The position numbers and the translations under genes were made by a program. This document shows positions 17,003 through 25,705 of a DNA stretch of 64,000 nucleotides, piece by piece (within the stretch, counting starts at the first letter, position 1; each line of letters starts with the position of its first letter). The DNA lies in NCBI GenBank assembly GCA_017469845.1, contig JAFUFP010000006.1, forward strand, positions 1 through 64,000. Direction: 5' to 3'. This DNA comes from Bacteroidales bacterium. Its GTDB lineage: Bacteria; Bacteroidota; Bacteroidia; Bacteroidales; UBA932. The notes under the pieces are model-generated. The model ran no database searches and was not told the origin of the DNA. It was given only the letters and a program-made list of their open reading frames with translations.

Positions 17003-19084
17003 ATGAAAAAGGTTCTCGCAATCGCGGTTCTGTTCGCCTCCTTGATCTGCCACGCTCAGCAGGTCTCGGTGCGCTTTGACCGTCCTTCCGTCCCTATCAG
17101 CCCCTACATGTGGGGAATCTTCTACGAAGATATCAACTACTCCGGAGACGGTGGTCTCAATGCCGACCTCGTCCAGAACGGATCCTTCGAGTATTATCCC
17201 TTCTTCACCACGAATTCTCCCGAACCGGTGAACTTCCATCCGATGTTCGCATGGGAGGTCATTTCCGAAGACGGTGGCGAAGGTAAAGTGTATGTCTCCG
17301 CCAACACCCCTCTCAACTCCAACAATCCCCACAACCTGGAAATCTATCAGAGCGGGGACAACGGATGGTTAGGTGTGAAGAATACCGGCTATGACGGCAT
17401 GGTCGTCAAGGAAGGGGAGAAGTATGACTTCAGCGCTTACGTTTCCGTCTGGAAACAGAGACTCCCCATGAGACGACCTGAAGGAGGCCAGAATGGAGCT
17501 CCCCAGGGACAGCGTCCCGCCGGCGGGCAACCGGGCGGCAATCCTCCCGCAGGTGCCGCTCCCGGCGGTCAGATGGGCGGCAATGTCGATATCGCCGCCA
17601 TGATGAGAAGGATGGCCCTTTCTCCGGCGACAATAGTTGTACGGCTGGTGAATGGAGATGGCAAGATTCTGGACAGCGTCGAATTTCCCGACGATCAGCT
17701 TGACAGGGAATGGAGGCAGATAAAGGCTACATTGGTCCCTTCGTCTTCATGTGACCACGCTTCGCTGCATATTCTCGTGAAAGGCAACAACGCCACCAAG
17801 ATAGATATGGTGCGTCTTGTCCCTCAGAATACTTTCAAGGGACATGGCATGCGTCCTGACCTCGCCGAGGCCGTCGAGTCTTTGCACCCTTCCTTCATGC
17901 GCTTCCCCGGAGGCTGCATCATCCACGGAGGAGACCTTGAGAACACATACCACTGGAAGGAGACGATCGGAGATCCCGCACAGAGGAAAAACATCTGGAG
18001 CCGTTGGGGATATTTCCAGTCGATGGCGATAGGATATTACGAATATTTCATTTTCTGCGAGGATATCGGGGCGATTCCTCTGCCGGTGCTCCCTGTGGGA
18101 GTTTCGTGCGGATTCGAGAAATACGAAGTCACTCCTATGGATGAACTTGACGGCCCGATCAGCGAAGTTCTCGACCTCGTCGAGTTCGCCAATGGCTCTG
18201 TCGACACCTACTGGGGCGGAATAAGGGCTTCTCTGGGTCATCCCGAACCTTTCGGCCTTCAGTACGTTTCCCTCGGCAACGAGGAGCAGGATACCCCCGA
18301 ATTCAGGGAAAGATATCCCCACTTCGTGAAGGCCCTCCGCGAGAAATATCCCGAGATAAGGATTATCGGAACTTCAGGATTCGGAGCTGGAGTGCCGCTG
18401 TATGATCTTATGATATCACAGAAGGTCTGGTCGACCGATGAGCACTACTACATGCAGCCCGAATGGTTCCTTTCCCAGCAGCACCGTTTCGACAATTATG
18501 ACCGTTCGGGTCCGAAGATCTTCGTAGGGGAGTACGCTTCCTACGGGAATGCCCTGTACAACGCACTTGCCGAGGCCGCATTCATGACGGGGCTTGAGCG
18601 TAACGCCGACATCGTGGAGATGGCTTCATACGCTCCTCTTCTCGCCAAATACGGCCACACCCAGTGGGAGAGGGCCGATATGATATTCTTCGACAACAAG
18701 AATGTGGTGTTCACCCCGAACTATCATGTCCAGAGGATGTTCTCCATGAATTCCGGGGACGCTTACATTCCGAATACCTTCTCTACCGATGATGAGACTC
18801 TTGCGGTATCGACGACTTTCGACAGCAAGTCCTCGGAACTCATCGTGAAGGTGGTGAACGCGGGCGACAGCCCCAGGACCGTTCCCTTCAGCATCGAGGG
18901 AGTGAAGAAAGTCGGATCCAAGGGAAATGTCACCATCCTCACCGGAGGGAAGGATGACAAGAACGACCTTTCGTCTCCGGACAAAGTGAGCCCGAAGAAC
19001 TTCAGTATGAAGACAGGGAAGAAGTTTACCGTTACGGCTCCGGCCTATTCGGTTCAAGTAATAAGGATTCAAACAACCAAATAA
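17003..19084 (+). CDS. Exported GH51 alpha-L-arabinofuranosidase
   Basis: 693 residues with signal peptide MKKVLAIAVLFASLICHAQQ. GH51 features: SPYMWGIFYEDINYSGDGGL at the N terminus, a carbohydrate-binding-like insert, FMRFPGGCIIHG, the acid/base E427 in SLGNEEQD, the nucleophile E510 in FVGEYASYG, and the C-terminal beta domain. Expected reaction: removal of alpha-L-arabinofuranosyl side groups from arabinan or arabinoxylan-type chains in the periplasm. The N-terminal domain contains a low-complexity stretch rich in G, P, Q, A and N (about residues 158-200) that is not part of the usual fold and is probably disordered. It precedes GH3 by 26 bp, probably as one operon, and a terminator-like hairpin sits just before its start. 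Confidence 0.88.
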   Translation: MKKVLAIAVLFASLICHAQQVSVRFDRPSVPISPYMWGIFYEDINYSGDGGLNADLVQNGSFEYYPFFTTNSPEPVNFHPMFAWEVISEDGGEGKVYVSANTPLNSNNPHNLEIYQSGDNGWLGVKNTGYDGMVVKEGEKYDFSAYVSVWKQRLPMRRPEGGQNGAPQGQRPAGGQPGGNPPAGAAPGGQMGGNVDIAAMMRRMALSPATIVVRLVNGDGKILDSVEFPDDQLDREWRQIKATLVPSSSCDHASLHILVKGNNATKIDMVRLVPQNTFKGHGMRPDLAEAVESLHPSFMRFPGGCIIHGGDLENTYHWKETIGDPAQRKNIWSRWGYFQSMAIGYYEYFIFCEDIGAIPLPVLPVGVSCGFEKYEVTPMDELDGPISEVLDLVEFANGSVDTYWGGIRASLGHPEPFGLQYVSLGNEEQDTPEFRERYPHFVKALREKYPEIRIIGTSGFGAGVPLYDLMISQKVWSTDEHYYMQPEWFLSQQHRFDNYDRSGPKIFVGEYASYGNALYNALAEAAFMTGLERNADIVEMASYAPLLAKYGHTQWERADMIFFDNKNVVFTPNYHVQRMFSMNSGDAYIPNTFSTDDETLAVSTTFDSKSSELIVKVVNAGDSPRTVPFSIEGVKKVGSKGNVTILTGGKDDKNDLSSPDKVSPKNFSMKTGKKFTVTAPAYSVQVIRIQTTK

Positions 19085-19110
19085 TCACTCAATTACTCAA
19101 AAACATTTTT

Positions 19111-21453
19111 ATGAAAAAATTCCTACTAGCTCTTGGCGCCATCGCATGCGCCACATCGGCTTTCGCACAGCCGAAGCTTTCAAAGGACAACATCGATGAG
19201 GTCCTTAAGGCTATGACCCTCCAGGAGAAGGCTACTCTTCTTGTAGGAGGTGCAAGGGCCGCAATGGTCAACGGTGTCACCTCAGGTGTCGCCGCCCAGG
19301 TTCCCGGTGCAGCCGGAAACACCCGCCCCATCGAGCGTCTCGGAATTCCTGCAACCGTCCTCGCTGACGGCCCTGCCGGACTCCGTATCTCTCCCACCAG
19401 GCAAGGTACCAACGATACCTTCTATTGCACAGGTTTCCCTGTAGGAACCCTCCTCGCCAGCTCTTGGGACGTTGACCTCGTCCAGGACGTCACCAAAGCA
19501 ATGGGTAACGAGGTTCTCGAGTACGGCGTTGACGTACTCCTCGCTCCCGGTATGAACATTCACCGTAACCCTCTTTGCGGCCGTAACTTCGAGTATTTCT
19601 CTGAGGATCCTCTCCTCTCCGGAAAGATGGCCGCCGCTTACGTGAACGGTATCCAGAGCAACGGTGTCGGAACTTCTATCAAGCACTACGCCACCAACAA
19701 CCAGGAGACCAACCGTAACGAGGACAACAGCCGCGTCAGCAAGAGGGCTCTCCGCGAGATCTACCTCAAGAACTTCGAGATCGCCGTCAAGGAATCCAAG
19801 CCTTGGACAGTGATGTCATCCTACAACCAGCTCAACGGTGAGTACACCCAGCAGAAGAAGGACCTCCTTACCCACATCCTCCGCGAGGAATGGGGTTACA
19901 AGGGAATCGTCATGACCGACTGGGGAAACAAGGCCGGTACCGTCAAGTCCGCATGGTCAGGAAATGACCTCATGGAGCCCGGTAACCAGAACGAGATCGA
20001 CCGTATCATCGAAGGCGTCCAGAACGGAACCCTCGCCATCGCCGATGTTGACCGCAATGTCCGCAACATGCTCGAGTACATCGTCAAGACCCCTCGTTTC
20101 AAAGGTTACAAGTATTCAAGCAAACCCGACCTCAAGGCTCACGCAGAGGTTGCCCGCAAGGCTGCAGGTGAGGCTATGGTCCTCCTCCGCAACGAAGAAA
20201 ACACCCTTCCTCTCAAGGGTAATGAGAAGGTAGCCCTCTATGGTGTAACCTCCATCGACTTTGTAGCAGGCGGTACCGGTTCCGGTAACGTCAACAAGGC
20301 ATATGTCGTCAACATGAAGGAAGGCCTCGAGAATGCAGGCTTCACCGTTGACAAGGCTCTTGCCGAGTACTATCAGAAGAATCTCGAGTTCCAGAATGCC
20401 CAGAGGGCTCTCGCCGGAAGCACCGGTAGGGGCTTCGGCAGCGCGAAACTCGCTGAAATCGCCATCCCTCAGACCGCTATCACCGCTGAGGCCGCTTCCA
20501 ACGACCTCGCTGTCATCGTCATCGGACGTAACGCCGGTGAAGGTGCCGACCGTCATATGATGGACGACTTCGAGCTCACTTCAATCGAGCGTGAACTCAT
20601 CCAGAACGTCAGCACCACCTATCATGCCGCAGGCAAGAAGGTTGTCGTTGTCCTCAACATCGGTGGTGTCATCGAGACCAACTCATGGAAGTACCTCGTC
20701 GACGCTATCCTCCTTCCTTGGTCTCCCGGCCAGGAGGGCGCAAATGCTGTCGCTGATGTCCTCACCGGAAAGGTCAATCCTTCAGGTAAGCTCCCTATGA
20801 CCTTCCCCATCAACTTCATGGATCATCCTTCATCAGCCAACTTCCCTTACAACTACGTACGTAACCAGAACACCGGCTTCGGTGGCTTCGGTTTCGGTGG
20901 CGGCCAGGCTCCCAAGGTAAAGGACGTTGACTACACCAACTTCGAAGAGGGTATCTATGTAGGTTACCGTTACTTCTCTACCGCCAAGGTTGAGGTCTCC
21001 TATCCTTACGGATTCGGACTCTCTTACACCACCTTCTCTTACTCTAAGCCCGTCGTGAAGGCTACCGCTGACGGCTTCGAGGCAAGCGTTACCGTCACCA
21101 ACACCGGTAAGGTCGCAGGTAAGGAGGTTGTCGAGCTCTACGTGACCGCTCCCGAGGCTGGTCTCGCCAAGCCCGCATGCGAGCTGAAGGCTTTCGCCAA
21201 GACCCGTTCACTCCGTCCCGGAGAGAGCCAGACCCTCACCATGAAGGTCAGCAACTATGACATCGCTTCCTACAACGAGGCTTCCGTAGCATGGGAGGCT
21301 CCCGCAGGAAACTACGTCATCAGCTTCGCCGCTTCCGTTGAGGACGTCAAGGCTTCCGCTACCTACACCCTCAAGAAGGCAGGCAAGTGGGCTACCCAGG
21401 ATCTGTTCGAACTCGATGAGCCTCTCAACGAGATCAAGGTCTCCAGGAAGTAA
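19111..21453 (+). CDS. Exported GH3 beta-glycosidase
   Basis: 780 residues, signal peptide ending near AFAQ (about 20). Domains: (beta/alpha)8 barrel (about 25-330) with DGPAGLRI, the R-N-F-E-Y-F-S-E-D-P motif, SIKHYATNNQET and the nucleophile D270 in IVMTDWGNK; alpha/beta sandwich (350-590) with the likely acid/base-bearing region near GRNAGEGADRHMMDDF; and a fibronectin-III-like C-terminal domain (about 650-760, TNTGKVAGKEVVELYV). Members are exo-acting beta-glucosidases, xylosidases or alpha-arabinofuranosidases; linkage to GH51 suggests it finishes oligosaccharide breakdown in the periplasm. Second gene after GH51. Confidence 0.9.
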   Translation: MKKFLLALGAIACATSAFAQPKLSKDNIDEVLKAMTLQEKATLLVGGARAAMVNGVTSGVAAQVPGAAGNTRPIERLGIPATVLADGPAGLRISPTRQGTNDTFYCTGFPVGTLLASSWDVDLVQDVTKAMGNEVLEYGVDVLLAPGMNIHRNPLCGRNFEYFSEDPLLSGKMAAAYVNGIQSNGVGTSIKHYATNNQETNRNEDNSRVSKRALREIYLKNFEIAVKESKPWTVMSSYNQLNGEYTQQKKDLLTHILREEWGYKGIVMTDWGNKAGTVKSAWSGNDLMEPGNQNEIDRIIEGVQNGTLAIADVDRNVRNMLEYIVKTPRFKGYKYSSKPDLKAHAEVARKAAGEAMVLLRNEENTLPLKGNEKVALYGVTSIDFVAGGTGSGNVNKAYVVNMKEGLENAGFTVDKALAEYYQKNLEFQNAQRALAGSTGRGFGSAKLAEIAIPQTAITAEAASNDLAVIVIGRNAGEGADRHMMDDFELTSIERELIQNVSTTYHAAGKKVVVVLNIGGVIETNSWKYLVDAILLPWSPGQEGANAVADVLTGKVNPSGKLPMTFPINFMDHPSSANFPYNYVRNQNTGFGGFGFGGGQAPKVKDVDYTNFEEGIYVGYRYFSTAKVEVSYPYGFGLSYTTFSYSKPVVKATADGFEASVTVTNTGKVAGKEVVELYVTAPEAGLAKPACELKAFAKTRSLRPGESQTLTMKVSNYDIASYNEASVAWEAPAGNYVISFAASVEDVKASATYTLKKAGKWATQDLFELDEPLNEIKVSRK

Positions 21454-21476
21454 GATATTCCATAGCTTATAATGAT

Positions 21477-21507
21477 GAGCCCGACCGTCAATGTGATGGC
21501 CGGGCTC
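21477..21507 (+). terminator. Hairpin between convergent GH3 and HTCS-2
   Basis: A 10-bp stem with one mismatch (GAGCCCGACC 21477-21486 with GGCCGGGCTC 21498-21507). There is no strong T run on either strand, but its place 23 bp after the GH3 stop and 19 bp beyond the HTCS-2 stop suggests a shared bidirectional terminator. Confidence 0.55.
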
Positions 21508-21525
21508 TATCAATATGTAGTATTC

Positions 21526-24500
21526 CTATTCCTCTTCCTTCATCACCGAACTTGGTGTCACTCCGAAATGTTTCTTGAAGTCCCTGGAGAAGGTGTTGGG
21601 AGAAAGCGACCCTATCTTGTACGCGACTTCGCTGACGGTATAAAGGCGGGTCTTCAGAAGTTCCATCGCCCTGTTCATCCTGTAGTTGTTGATGAAGAAG
21701 AGCGGAGTCTTTCCGGTCAGGGCCTTCATCTTGGAATACAGGCTGCTGTAGCTCATCTCAAGGGCCGAAGCCATTTCCTCTGCTCCGAAACTTTCCGTAG
21801 CCATGTTCTTCTCCATGAGGTCGAGGAGCTTCTCCATAAGGACCTTGTCCTTGGGTGAAAGCTGGACTTCGTCCGTCTTCTCGGGCTCGGCCTTGACGGA
21901 TTCTTTCGTCATGTTGAGGATGCGGTTCTGGAGGATGCGACGGTTCCGGATGATGCTTTCAACGGCGGCTTTGAGATAATCCGGGTCGAAAGGCTTGGGG
22001 ATGTAGGCGTCTGCGCCGGACTTGAGGCCCTCGATGCTGGAAGCGGCATCGGCTTTCGCCGTAAGAAGAACTACGGGGATGTGGCTCCATTCGGAATTCC
22101 CCTTTATCTCCCGGCACAGTTCGTATCCGTTCATTCCCGGCATCATGATGTCCGATATCACGAGGTCGGGAAGTCCCAGTTTGAGACTGTCCTTGGCTTC
22201 CAGTCCGTCAGCCGCCATCACTACCCTGTAAGATGGTGCGAGAAGGTTGCGTATGAACAGTCTTATGTCCTCGGAGTCTTCCACAACGAGGATGGTTCCG
22301 TTCTTGCTTCCGTCGGATTCGGGAGTGAGGAACTGTATATCCTGAAGAGCGTCCTCTTCTTCACCGCGGACTATGATCTCCCCGTCGTAGGAAGCCTTGT
22401 CCAGCGGGATGGAGAGTGTGAAAACAGATCCGTCGGGATGCTTGGGAAGATATGTGAGGCTTCCTTTGTGAAGAAGGGCAAGCGAGTGGGAGTAACTCAG
22501 GCCGATTCCCGATCCGGGGATGGTGCCTTCTTCGGCGCCAAGGCGGTCGAACCTTTCGAATATCCTGTCCCTCTTGTCTTCGGCTATGCCGATCCCGTCA
22601 TCGCTTACGCTGACAAGGGCTTTGTCACCCTCCTGGCGGACAATGACGTCGATGCTTCTTCCTTCGGGGGTGTATTTGATAGCGTTGCTGAGGAGGTTGG
22701 TGACGATCTTGCCGATCTTTTCCCTGTCGAACCATCCGGGAAGGGATTCCGGAGCGGAGATGCTGAGGGTGAGACCTTTCTCCAGTGAAGCGAAACGGAA
22801 GTTCTCCGTCATGGCCCTTACGGTAGCCGCGAGGTTCCCGTGGCGGATTTCCAGATGCTCCTTCTTGTCCGGGGAGGAATTCGAGTCAAGGATCTGACCG
22901 GAGAGGGATTTGAGGCGGTCGGCGTTCCTCAGAATAGTCCCGACCATGGACTTTGCCTCATAAGGCAGTTCCATCTTCGAGAGCTCCTTGGCCGGAGCGA
23001 ATATCATCGAAAGGGGAGTGCGGAATTCGTGCGATATGTTCGTCACGAAGTCCACCTGCTCCTGTTTCATTCCTTCCCTTCTTTCAGCGAGGATAGCCCT
23101 CTCTTTCTGCGTCCTGAAGCTGGTGACGACGGTTATTATCGCGGAGATTATTCCGATGAGGGCAAGCAGGTACAGGACCCTGGCCAGAGCGCTTCCCCAG
23201 ATTGAAGGCTTGATGGTGACAGGAATGGAAATTTCTTCGGGGGACCATTCACCGCTCTGCTGCCTGACCCTCGCCTTGAAGGTATATTTGCCGGCGGGGA
23301 TATAGTCATAGATGACTTCCCGTCCCTGGGTCCCGTAGTTCCAGTCATTGTCGAATCCTTCCAGCATCCATGAGTAAGTGAGAAGAGCTCCCGGTTCGTA
23401 GACCGGAGAAGCGAACCGCAGTGATATATTGTTCTGGCGATGGGAGAGGGTGATGTGGTCGAAATCCGTGCTCTTCGCTTCACCGTTGATTCCGAGGTAC
23501 TCAATATATATCGGAATCGATCCTCCGGTAGTGATCTCCACTTCCGGATCAACTACAGTGAGAAGGCCGTTCCCACCGAAATACAGCTTACCGTCGGTGC
23601 CTTCCGTCACGGATCCCGGGTCGTACGAACCTCCGTTGTCGAAGTTCCTGTCGTGGAATGAGGTGAACGTCTTTTCTTTCCTGCTGTAACGGTAGATGTG
23701 CGAAGTGGTTGAGAACCATATGTCCCCGTTGCGGTCTTCCGTTATTGAGCGGATGTTTCCTATGGGAAGACCCTCCTCTTCCGAGAGAACTTCGGTCTTG
23801 CCGGTGGAAAGGTCATAGTGGAGAAGTCCGTGGCTGTAGGTCCCGAACCAGATGCTCCCGTCCTTGTCGACATGAAGGCAACTTATGTTCGCGATGTCGT
23901 CCTCCCTCATGTTCGCCTGGTCCTGGATGCTGTTGTCGGTGATTTCGATATGCTGGAAATGGGAGAACGTTCCGTCGGGGAACAGTTCGTACACTCCGCG
24001 GGAGATGGTATGCATGAATATCCTTCCCGAGTGGGGGTCGCTCTCGATATAGTTCAGAAGGCCGATGTTCTCTATCCCTTCCGGGTGGGAGATTTCACCG
24101 TTTTTCTTTACTGTCGTGATGGCGGAAACGGAAGAAAACCAGAGCGAACCTTCATTGTCGAAGCCGAGTCCTGAGATCAGTCTCTGTGATCCGTATGACC
24201 CGAGGGGTGAAAGACGACCTTCCGATACGGAATATACCGTCACCTCCATGTCATAAGCGACGGCCAGTCGGCCGGAAGATGAATCGAGGGCCAACCCGTA
24301 TACTTTCCTGTCTCCTTCATACAAGGAGTGTCCGTCCGCAGGGGAAATGCACCTTAGGAATCCTCCGCAATTCATCCAAAGGTTTCCGTCACGGTCGGTG
24401 ACCGGATTGGAGATGGTCTCCTTCTTTGTGGACACCGTCAATGTCTCATATCCCAAGTGGGGGCTGTACACCTTGAATCCGTCCATTCCGTCCGAAAGCC

Positions 24501-25392
24501 AGATATAGTCCCTGGAATCCACGAACACTGTGTACTTGTCCGATTTGAGGGTCTCTTGCGGTACGATCTTTCTTACCGATTCTCCATCGAAATGGAACAG
24601 TCCCTCGTCCTTGATGCCGAATAATATGTTGCCGCGGAAGGGAAGTGTGAAGAGGACCTTCTTGCCGTTCACGACCCTCTCCAGATCCGGCTGAACGGAG
24701 ATTTCATCCTTGCCGAGGAATCTCCTAAGTCCCGAATCCGTCGATACCATGACCGACCCGTCCGACATTCCTCTGATCGCGTTCACGGCCACGTTCCGGC
24801 CCAAATAGTGTCTGGTCCTCAGTCTCAAGGTATTGTCAAGAGTGATGACGAAAGTGCTGTCGGAGCGTGAAAATGCCGTCCAGATATGGTTGTCGATCGT
24901 TTTGGTGATGGCGGTTACGAAAGGAAGGCCGTTTTCGTTGTATCCGCCCACATACAGGAGGTCCGATTTGCGGAAACGGGCGAATCCGTTCTTTCCCATC
25001 GCCACTATCGTCGAGTCATCCGCGTCCAGAATACGGCACACCGGGTTGATGACGGCTTCACTCCATTTTGAGCGGTCCTGCACTCCGTTGCGCAGAACCC
25101 TGATTCCGCATTCGGTCCCGAGCCAGAGGTTTCCGTCGGAGTCTTCCATCACGTCGAGGATATTGTCTATGTCGAGGGCGTCAAGACCCTTTCCGGAATG
25201 GTATACGGAGTAGGTCGAACCGTTGAAGCGGTTAAGTCCGTTGTTGGTCCCTATCCATATGAAGCCCCTCGAATCCTCGGCGAACGAAGTCACCTGGGGA
25301 CTCGACAGCGAGGTGGCGAATTCCGGGGTCTGGGCCAAAAGCGGGACGATCGCCGCAAGTGCCGCTGTCAGGAAAGAAAATAATTTTTTCAT
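21526..25392 (-). CDS. Hybrid two-component regulator HTCS-2
   Basis: 1288 residues: signal peptide (MKKLFSFLTAALAAIVPLLAQ), periplasmic beta-propeller (about 30-640, with GFIWIGTNNGLNRF, GSIWFGTYSHGLL), Y_Y_Y domain (about 660-735), TM helix (about 742-765), HisKA with H788 in NISHEFRTP, HATPase (LLSNAIKYTP near 900, GSGIGLSYS), receiver with D1081 in VISDIMMPG, and AraC-type HTH (about 1190-1288, ending FGVTPSSVMKEEE). Same architecture as HTCS-1 but clearly diverged, so a different ligand is likely. Convergent with GH3 and divergent from susC-2, which suggests control of susCD-2 and perhaps GH51-GH3. The extra residues of HTCS-1 are mostly in the N-terminal half. Confidence 0.93.
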   Translation of the reverse strand: MKKLFSFLTAALAAIVPLLAQTPEFATSLSSPQVTSFAEDSRGFIWIGTNNGLNRFNGSTYSVYHSGKGLDALDIDNILDVMEDSDGNLWLGTECGIRVLRNGVQDRSKWSEAVINPVCRILDADDSTIVAMGKNGFARFRKSDLLYVGGYNENGLPFVTAITKTIDNHIWTAFSRSDSTFVITLDNTLRLRTRHYLGRNVAVNAIRGMSDGSVMVSTDSGLRRFLGKDEISVQPDLERVVNGKKVLFTLPFRGNILFGIKDEGLFHFDGESVRKIVPQETLKSDKYTVFVDSRDYIWLSDGMDGFKVYSPHLGYETLTVSTKKETISNPVTDRDGNLWMNCGGFLRCISPADGHSLYEGDRKVYGLALDSSSGRLAVAYDMEVTVYSVSEGRLSPLGSYGSQRLISGLGFDNEGSLWFSSVSAITTVKKNGEISHPEGIENIGLLNYIESDPHSGRIFMHTISRGVYELFPDGTFSHFQHIEITDNSIQDQANMREDDIANISCLHVDKDGSIWFGTYSHGLLHYDLSTGKTEVLSEEEGLPIGNIRSITEDRNGDIWFSTTSHIYRYSRKEKTFTSFHDRNFDNGGSYDPGSVTEGTDGKLYFGGNGLLTVVDPEVEITTGGSIPIYIEYLGINGEAKSTDFDHITLSHRQNNISLRFASPVYEPGALLTYSWMLEGFDNDWNYGTQGREVIYDYIPAGKYTFKARVRQQSGEWSPEEISIPVTIKPSIWGSALARVLYLLALIGIISAIITVVTSFRTQKERAILAERREGMKQEQVDFVTNISHEFRTPLSMIFAPAKELSKMELPYEAKSMVGTILRNADRLKSLSGQILDSNSSPDKKEHLEIRHGNLAATVRAMTENFRFASLEKGLTLSISAPESLPGWFDREKIGKIVTNLLSNAIKYTPEGRSIDVIVRQEGDKALVSVSDDGIGIAEDKRDRIFERFDRLGAEEGTIPGSGIGLSYSHSLALLHKGSLTYLPKHPDGSVFTLSIPLDKASYDGEIIVRGEEEDALQDIQFLTPESDGSKNGTILVVEDSEDIRLFIRNLLAPSYRVVMAADGLEAKDSLKLGLPDLVISDIMMPGMNGYELCREIKGNSEWSHIPVVLLTAKADAASSIEGLKSGADAYIPKPFDPDYLKAAVESIIRNRRILQNRILNMTKESVKAEPEKTDEVQLSPKDKVLMEKLLDLMEKNMATESFGAEEMASALEMSYSSLYSKMKALTGKTPLFFINNYRMNRAMELLKTRLYTVSEVAYKIGSLSPNTFSRDFKKHFGVTPSSVMKEEE

Positions 25393-25557
25393 CAGAAAAA
25401 TTCTTGCTTATGCAAATTAACAACGTTCCGTAGAAAACGCAAGTGGAAAAGAAGAATTGAATAGAGTTTTTGTTGAAAATGCAACCTTTTTTGGAGGTTT
25501 TGCAAGAAAACGGGGTGGTCGGGTATCGTTTTAAGAAAATGGTCCTTAAAACGTTAC

Positions 25558-25621
25558 GAAGATTTTGCGATGAGAAATGAAGATTGGGAAATTCCTTCCT
25601 TAGATATAAGATATACCTTTG
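25558..25621 (+). promoter_or_regulatory. Candidate operator and promoter of susC-2
   Basis: Two direct copies of GAAGATT begin at 25558 and 25579 (21-bp step). A perfect -7 element, TACCTTTG, is at 25614-25621, 35 bp from the second copy. The leader to the ATG at 25706 is about 78 nt. A second 21-bp-stepped pair (TTTTTG..G....TGCAA) lies further up, around 25467 and 25488. The layout parallels the PUL1 promoters with a different sequence, as expected if HTCS-2 has its own specificity. Confidence 0.5.
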
Positions 25622-25705
25622 TTTCCGGAAGACCACACATGCGTTTTCTTCAATTCCGAAGCACACAACGTTCCTATTATTTTATATAACACAAAACTCC
25701 ATTTC

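Noticed and set aside
25619..25705. N-terminal extension of SusC-2
   Set aside because: It overlaps the predicted -7 element and precedes a proper signal peptide at 25706.
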